Shown here piece by piece: positions 7,205 through 8,578 of a stretch of DNA of 8,578 bases (its first letter is position 1; every line of letters begins with the position of its first letter). The position numbers and the translations under genes were made by a program. Below the pieces are notes generated by a model that saw nothing but the letters and a program-made list of their open reading frames with translations, searched no databases and was not told the origin of the DNA. The DNA comes from Acidimicrobiia bacterium (GTDB taxonomy: Bacteria; Actinomycetota; Acidimicrobiia; Spongiisociales; SHLN01), in assembly GCA_004283105.1 (NCBI GenBank), contig SHLN01000107.1, positions 1 to 8,578 on the forward strand, given 5' to 3'.

Positions 7205-8038
7205 GTGTATGCCGACGCTCTCCGGAGCACATTTCCCGACCTGGATCCCGGTGTCGACGACCTCTTTCTGCTGGAGCCGCACCAGATAGCCGAGCTTCCC
7301 GAGCGGGCCCCGTCCCGAGAGCTGGCAGCCGTCCTCCACGCCCATTCCACTGTCTGCGGATTCCTCCTCAGACGGCATCCCGCCATTGAGGGGTATCTGA
7401 CGGAGCTTCTCGCCGACCATGGTCCAGTCGCAGAGGGCGAACTGGCGGCGTGTGAACAGGCCCTCGTCTGGGAGCTCGCCGATTGGATCGCCTACCAGCG
7501 GGCACCAGAGATGTACGACGCGGGGGCGCAGGTTGATTGGGACCTGGCGGCCGTGACCGAGCTCGTGACCCTGGACGGCCAAGTGGTGATCGACGCGGGC
7601 GCTGGAACCGGCCGGGTAGCGTTGGCGGCCGCTGCTGTCGCCCGGCACGTCTACGCCGTCGAACCGGTCGCAACCCTGCGGAGATACATGCGAGCCAGGG
7701 CGACCCGGCTCGGTCTGGACAACCTCTTTGCGGTCGATGGGTTCCTTCACGCCATCCCGCTGCCGGATGCAAGCGCCGATGTGCTCGTGACCTGCCAGGC
7801 GATCGGCTGGGAGCTCGAGGATGAACTGCTCGAGATCAGGCGCGTCGTGAAGCCCGGTGGCACCGCTCTCCATCTCTTCGGCGCCTCGAGCGCGAGGGAC
7901 TCCGACAACCCATTGCTGCGTGCCCTGGTGACTCACGGCTACCAACCCGATACCTATGACGACGGATCGGTCGTCATCCAGCGGTATTGCCTGCAGATCG
8001 GAGCCGGACCAGAACTCAACCGTGACCCGGTAGGCTGA
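7205..8038 (+). CDS. Class I SAM-dependent methyltransferase with N-terminal helical domain
   Basis: 277 aa from the GTG at 7205 (292 aa if the GTG at 7160 is used). Residues 1 to about 120 form a mostly helical, Leu/Ala/Glu-rich region I do not recognise. The Rossmann methyltransferase core follows: motif I VIDAGAGTG (128-136), the acidic ribose-binding residue in YAVEP (E153), a motif near PLPDASADVLVTCQAIGW, and RRVVKPGG (213-219), all typical of Methyltransf_11-type enzymes that transfer a methyl group from SAM to a small molecule or other acceptor. The core is short at the C-terminal end, so the N-terminal domain may supply substrate contacts. The substrate is unknown. It lies 103 bp after pyk, and the stop is 6 bp before the 98-aa gene, so these two are likely co-transcribed. 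Confidence 0.85.
   Translation: MYADALRSTFPDLDPGVDDLFLLEPHQIAELPERAPSRELAAVLHAHSTVCGFLLRRHPAIEGYLTELLADHGPVAEGELAACEQALVWELADWIAYQRAPEMYDAGAQVDWDLAAVTELVTLDGQVVIDAGAGTGRVALAAAAVARHVYAVEPVATLRRYMRARATRLGLDNLFAVDGFLHAIPLPDASADVLVTCQAIGWELEDELLEIRRVVKPGGTALHLFGASSARDSDNPLLRALVTHGYQPDTYDDGSVVIQRYCLQIGAGPELNRDPVG
8029..8036 (+). promoter_or_regulatory. GGTAGGCT, candidate internal -10 box for the 98-aa gene
   Basis: TAGGCT (8031-8036) ends 8 nt before the ATG at 8045 and overlaps the last codons and stop of the methyltransferase gene. No Shine-Dalgarno separates them, so a leaderless internal transcript is possible. No clear -35 is present, and the motif also encodes the methyltransferase C-terminus, so chance is a real alternative. 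Confidence 0.35.
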
Positions 8039-8044
8039 TCCGCC

Positions 8045-8341
8045 ATGGGACAGATCATCAATGTGACGGGAACGGTGTCGGGCGAGGCGGCGATCTTCGA
8101 GGCCGACCGCAGCCTCTCGGGCCAGGACGGCGGCTCGTTCGGATCGATCGAGCAAACCGTCGACGACACGACATTCCCGGCTCTGCTCGCCGCCCGGGTC
8201 TTCGAAGCCGACGATGCCGTCAATCATGTGTTCACCAGCTCAAACGGTGTTGTCGTCCGCCGGACCGGTGGGTGGACCGACTCCGACGTCGGCCGGATCG
8301 GCTCGGTCATCGAAGAGTTCTTCGTCTTCTACCGGGACTAG
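8045..8341 (+). CDS. 98-aa protein resembling the Nfu/NifU N-terminal domain
   Basis: A small soluble protein with no cysteines, no signal peptide and no membrane segment. Its second half (about residues 43-96) carries the pattern FPALLAARVFEADDAVNHVF, then a hydrophobic strand VVVRR, a Trp (W76), and a final helix IGSVIEEFFVFY. This follows the Nfu N-terminal domain layout (P-L-A-x-x-L-F, V-x-x-V-F, a strand, W, then I-x-x-x-I-x-x-F). In known Nfu proteins that domain precedes a C-terminal CxxC iron-sulfur scaffold domain, which is absent here. The function is unknown; it may bind a partner or client rather than a cluster. The ATG is 6 nt after the methyltransferase stop, and a GGTAGGCT box lies directly upstream. 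Likely a real conserved gene; the fold assignment is tentative. Confidence 0.7.
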   Translation: MGQIINVTGTVSGEAAIFEADRSLSGQDGGSFGSIEQTVDDTTFPALLAARVFEADDAVNHVFTSSNGVVVRRTGGWTDSDVGRIGSVIEEFFVFYRD

Positions 8342-8375
8342 CACCGAGCGGCTTCGAGTTTTTCGTGTTGGGCAT

Positions 8376-8410
8376 CGTTGCCCGTTGCCCGTTACCCGTT
8401 GCCCGTCCGA
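8376..8410. repeat. Phased 7-bp units, CGTTRCC type (site C)
   Basis: CGTTGCC, CGTTGCC, CGTTACC and CGTTGCC in perfect register, then a decayed CGTCCGA. It lies in the 82-bp convergent gap between the stop of the 98-aa gene and the stop of the Thr/Ser-rich gene. On the minus strand the unit rotates to ACGGGYA, matching the GCGGGYA of 1162-1196 except for one base. Confidence 0.8.
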
Positions 8411-8423
8411 ACCGAATCCGGGG

Positions 8424-8578
8424 CTACGGAACGGTGGCGGTGGTCGTGCTCGTTGTGGTCGAAGTCGAAGTCGAAGTCGAAGTCGAAGTTGACGTCGTCG
8501 TCGACGACGTCGAGGTGGTCGTTGTCGGGGGTGGAAGCGTCGTGGTGGTGGGGCACGTGATACCGGCGCCCGGCACAT
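8424..8578 (-). CDS. C-terminal end of a Thr/Ser-rich, probably exported protein (partial)
   Basis: The last 50 residues and the TAG of a gene entering from the right edge. After VPGAGITCP the sequence is a low-complexity Thr/Ser tract with a short Leu-Pro-Pro-Pro break, ending ATVP. Such Thr-rich tails and linkers are common in secreted or wall-associated actinobacterial proteins and are often glycosylated. All three minus-strand frames stay open here because of the repeat, so the frame was chosen by its typical composition. The other frames would give Asp/Phe or Arg/Leu repeats, which look artificial, although the Asp/Phe frame has even higher third-position G/C. The function of the upstream part cannot be seen. 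Confidence 0.55.
   Translation of the reverse strand, partial: VPGAGITCPTTTTLPPPTTTTSTSSTTTSTSTSTSTSTSTTTSTTTATVP
8461..8490. repeat. Hexanucleotide tandem repeat, five units of GAAGTC
   Basis: Plus strand: four GAAGTC followed by GAAGTT. On the minus strand it encodes alternating Thr-Ser in the Thr/Ser-rich tail. The 6-bp unit is two codons, so slippage would change length without a frameshift. Confidence 0.85.

Noticed and set aside
8240..8578. Arg/Leu-repeat minus-strand frame and Val/Glu-repeat plus-strand frame at the right edge
   Set aside because: Products of the hexamer repeat read in other frames; composition looks artificial beside the typical Thr/Ser-rich tail.

Overview
The window looks like chromosomal DNA of a high-GC actinobacterium, plausibly an uncultured member of the Acidimicrobiia. 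The evidence is a coenzyme F420 biosynthesis gene (cofC) next to an F420-type luciferase-like oxidoreductase, frequent GTG starts, TANNNT-type -10 boxes 7-9 nt before start codons (leaderless style), and a Thr/Ser-rich exported-protein tail. The lineage is an inference from gene content and style, not from a marker gene.

Layout. Positions 1-1130 are a loose accessory-looking stretch: a small possible membrane protein whose reading frame is uncertain, a MafI-like small immunity protein (minus) and an unrecognised 104-aa helical protein (minus). From 1211 the content is metabolic. An SDR oxidoreductase (minus) lies divergent to an orphan MsmK/MalK/UgpC-type sugar-ABC ATPase (1971-3158, plus). 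Convergent to the ATPase is a two-gene minus-strand operon, cofC then a PIG-L deacetylase, joined by an ATGA stop/start overlap. Divergent from cofC is the LLM-class oxidoreductase (plus). It is followed by pyruvate kinase, a class I SAM methyltransferase and a 98-aa protein resembling the N-terminal domain of Nfu/NifU scaffolds (all plus). The 3' end of a Thr/Ser-rich protein runs off the right edge (minus).

How the genes may work together. CofC makes the activated lactyl or PEP intermediate of F420, and the LLM enzyme across a 59-bp divergent promoter is a likely F420 user. The ATPase has no permease or binding protein nearby, so it may be a shared MsiK-like energiser of several sugar importers, with pyruvate kinase downstream in sugar catabolism. 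No complete novel defence or mobile system is visible.

The most notable signals are: phased 7-bp tandem repeats of related sequence in three separate intergenic gaps, each just beyond stop codons; an SDR whose catalytic Tyr is Phe; a recurring GGTAGNNT box before plus-strand genes; a stand-alone Nfu_N-like protein; and the ATGA coupling of a deacetylase to cofC.
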